DNA from: Ignavibacteriaceae bacterium
GTDB lineage: Bacteria > Bacteroidota > Ignavibacteria > Ignavibacteriales > Ignavibacteriaceae
Length of the DNA stretch: 6,567 bases
Reading direction: 5' to 3'
NCBI GenBank assembly: GCA_019912505.1
Contig: JAIOIM010000108.1
Coordinates: forward strand, 1-6,567
The notes beneath the pieces are model-generated. The model was not told the origin of the DNA. It saw only the letters and a list, made by a program, of their open reading frames with translations, and did no database searches. The stretch's first letter is position 1; every line of letters begins with the position of its first letter. Made by a program: the position numbers and the translations under genes. Of this stretch, positions 5,122 through 6,567 are shown piece after piece.

Positions 5122-6567
5122 GTTGTTTTTTTTCAAAAGTTGGGTTACAAAGTTGTTATTATTCTATTTTTTTTAGCATCACTTCATTCAGCGCAGCCCA
5201 AAATTGCATATGCCGTACGAACAATTAACCCGCCCGAAATTGATGGATTTGTTACAGACTCTGTGTGGCAAAAAGCAATACCAATAACCGATTTTACCCA
5301 GCACGAGCCTATCCCCGGAAATCCTCCATCTTTCAAAACTACAGTTAGAATTCTTTATGATGAAGATAATATTTATGTTTCTTTTTTTTGTTATGATGAC
5401 GAACCTTCTAAAATTATTGCACGCGAGTTAAAGTTAGACGGCAAATGGAGCGGAGATGACAATGTAGCAATATTTTTTGATACCTTTAATGATGACCGAA
5501 ACGCCTACTGGTTTGGCACAAACCCTCTTGGAATGAGAGATGATATTTTACTAACCGGTAACCATGGAATGAACGAAAGCTGGCACGGAGTGTGGGACGT
5601 CCGCTCTGCTGCAACCGACAGCGGGTGGAGTACCGAAATGGTTTTCCCATTCTCAACATTTAAATTTTATGATATCGAAAAACAAATATGGGGTATCAAT
5701 TTTTATAGAAAAATTCAACGCTTTAACGAAGAAGTACAGTGGGAGGGATACGCTGCAAACCAAAACTTTTTTAACCCTGCTTACGGCGGCACACTACTGG
5801 GCATTAAAGGAATAAAACGGGGCACCCCTATTTATTTAAAGCCGTTTGTTACTGGCGGGGCACAGCTAAACGCCGATGCTAAAAATTATGTGCACAAACC
5901 GGGACTCGATATTAAATACGGGATAACAGAAACGCTTTCGCTTGATCTGACATTTAACACAGACTTTGCACAGGTTGAATCAGACAGGGCAAGAATAAAC
6001 TTAACCCGTTTCCCTCTGTTTTTCCCTGAGAAAAGAGATTTTTTTCTTGAAGGCTCAAGCGTTTTTTCATTTTCTCTCGGCGGCAACAATAATCTTTTTT
6101 ACAGCAGACGAATTGGGTTAAGTAAGGGTGAGGAAATTCCAATTATCGGCGGTGCAAAGCTCGTTGGCAGAACAAAGGGGGCAGAAATTGGTATTATTGA
6201 TATGCAAACAAGCCGGAAGGGAATAGAGCCCACTACAAATTATGGTGTGGGGCGAGTTAAATTTGATTTGCTTGAAAAATCATATGCAGGTTTTTTTATA
6301 GCTAACAAATATTCTAAAGAAGGGTTTAACCGTGTTTACGCAGGTGATGCCGAGTTTGTGTTTAGCGATTTTCTCGGTGATAAAAATCTAATTATCGGCG
6401 CCGGTGTTGCAAAAAGTGATGAAAAAAACGGGATGGATAATTCGTGGGCTGGTAAAATTTATATCGATTATCCCAATGATTTGATTGATCAGTATATGTC
6501 GTACAGTTTTATTCAAGAAAGTTTTAACCCATCAATCGGATTTATTTCAAGAAGCGGAATTCAGAGT
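5119..6567 (+). CDS. DUF5916 outer-membrane protein with CBM9-like N-terminal domain (partial, runs off the window)
   Basis: The frame from GTG 5119 stays open to the last base, giving 483 codons. Residues 1-25 form a signal peptide: Lys-containing start, KVVIILFFLAS core, cleavage expected after LHSA before QPK. There is no lipobox. Residues about 35-230 form a CBM9/DOMON-like sandwich, with the family hallmark IDGFVTDSVWQKA at 41-53 and later RILYDEDNIYVSFFCYDDEP, WSGDDNVAIFFDTFNDDRNAYWF and EMVFPFSTF. Residues from about 237 show the DUF5916 signature: TDFAQVESDRARINLTRF at 281-298, then FPEKRDFFLEG at 302-312 and LFYSRRIG at 326-333. The rest is alternating beta strands like an outer-membrane barrel. 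Family members I know of usually run to about 700-900 residues, so the end is missing. These proteins are common in Bacteroidetes and relatives; their role is unproven, and a surface or glycan-related role is only suggested by the CBM9-like domain. It is divergent from the minus-strand gene, with 262 bases between start codons. Confidence 0.9.
   Translation, partial: MVVFFQKLGYKVVIILFFLASLHSAQPKIAYAVRTINPPEIDGFVTDSVWQKAIPITDFTQHEPIPGNPPSFKTTVRILYDEDNIYVSFFCYDDEPSKIIARELKLDGKWSGDDNVAIFFDTFNDDRNAYWFGTNPLGMRDDILLTGNHGMNESWHGVWDVRSAATDSGWSTEMVFPFSTFKFYDIEKQIWGINFYRKIQRFNEEVQWEGYAANQNFFNPAYGGTLLGIKGIKRGTPIYLKPFVTGGAQLNADAKNYVHKPGLDIKYGITETLSLDLTFNTDFAQVESDRARINLTRFPLFFPEKRDFFLEGSSVFSFSLGGNNNLFYSRRIGLSKGEEIPIIGGAKLVGRTKGAEIGIIDMQTSRKGIEPTTNYGVGRVKFDLLEKSYAGFFIANKYSKEGFNRVYAGDAEFVFSDFLGDKNLIIGAGVAKSDEKNGMDNSWAGKIYIDYPNDLIDQYMSYSFIQESFNPSIGFISRSGIQS

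Overview
This window looks like part of the chromosome of an Ignavibacteria/Chlorobi-type member of the Bacteroidetes-Chlorobi group. The DNA is AT-rich with Asn/Lys/Ile-rich proteins. A type IX secretion system (T9SS) C-terminal sorting domain with the NYPNPFNP...TTIRY and VYDMLGREV signatures is present, in the form I associate with Ignavibacteria. A DUF5916/CBM9-like outer-membrane protein is also present. The organism call is inferred from protein style, not from a marker gene.

Layout: (1) Positions 2-91 may be the last codons of an upstream plus-strand gene. (2) Positions 103-3645 hold one long plus-strand locus for a large secreted surface protein. A single in-frame TAG at 2932-2934 cuts it into a 943-residue part with the signal peptide and a 233-residue part with the T9SS sorting domain. 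Reading through the TAG gives one uninterrupted frame of 1,180 codons before the final TAA, and neither part alone has everything a T9SS cargo needs. (3) Positions 3646-3962 are a gene-free stretch between convergent genes. It holds a symmetric three-hairpin repeat element (3651-3793), a second long imperfect palindrome (3807-3877) and a two-copy 16-bp tandem repeat (3915-3946). (4) Positions 4856-3963 on the minus strand encode a cytoplasmic protein of 297 residues that I do not recognise. (5) Positions 4857-5118 are a divergent intergenic region with a candidate minus-strand promoter and no convincing gene. (6) From 5119 to the window end, a plus-strand gene starting with GTG encodes a signal peptide, a CBM9-like domain and the start of a DUF5916 domain. 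It runs off the window.

Nothing links the genes into one pathway. Two of the three main loci encode exported or envelope proteins. The minus-strand gene stands alone between a convergent and a divergent partner. No RNA genes, CRISPR arrays, transposase genes or phage genes were seen. The strongest points for a second look are the amber-split T9SS substrate and the symmetric hairpin element beside it.
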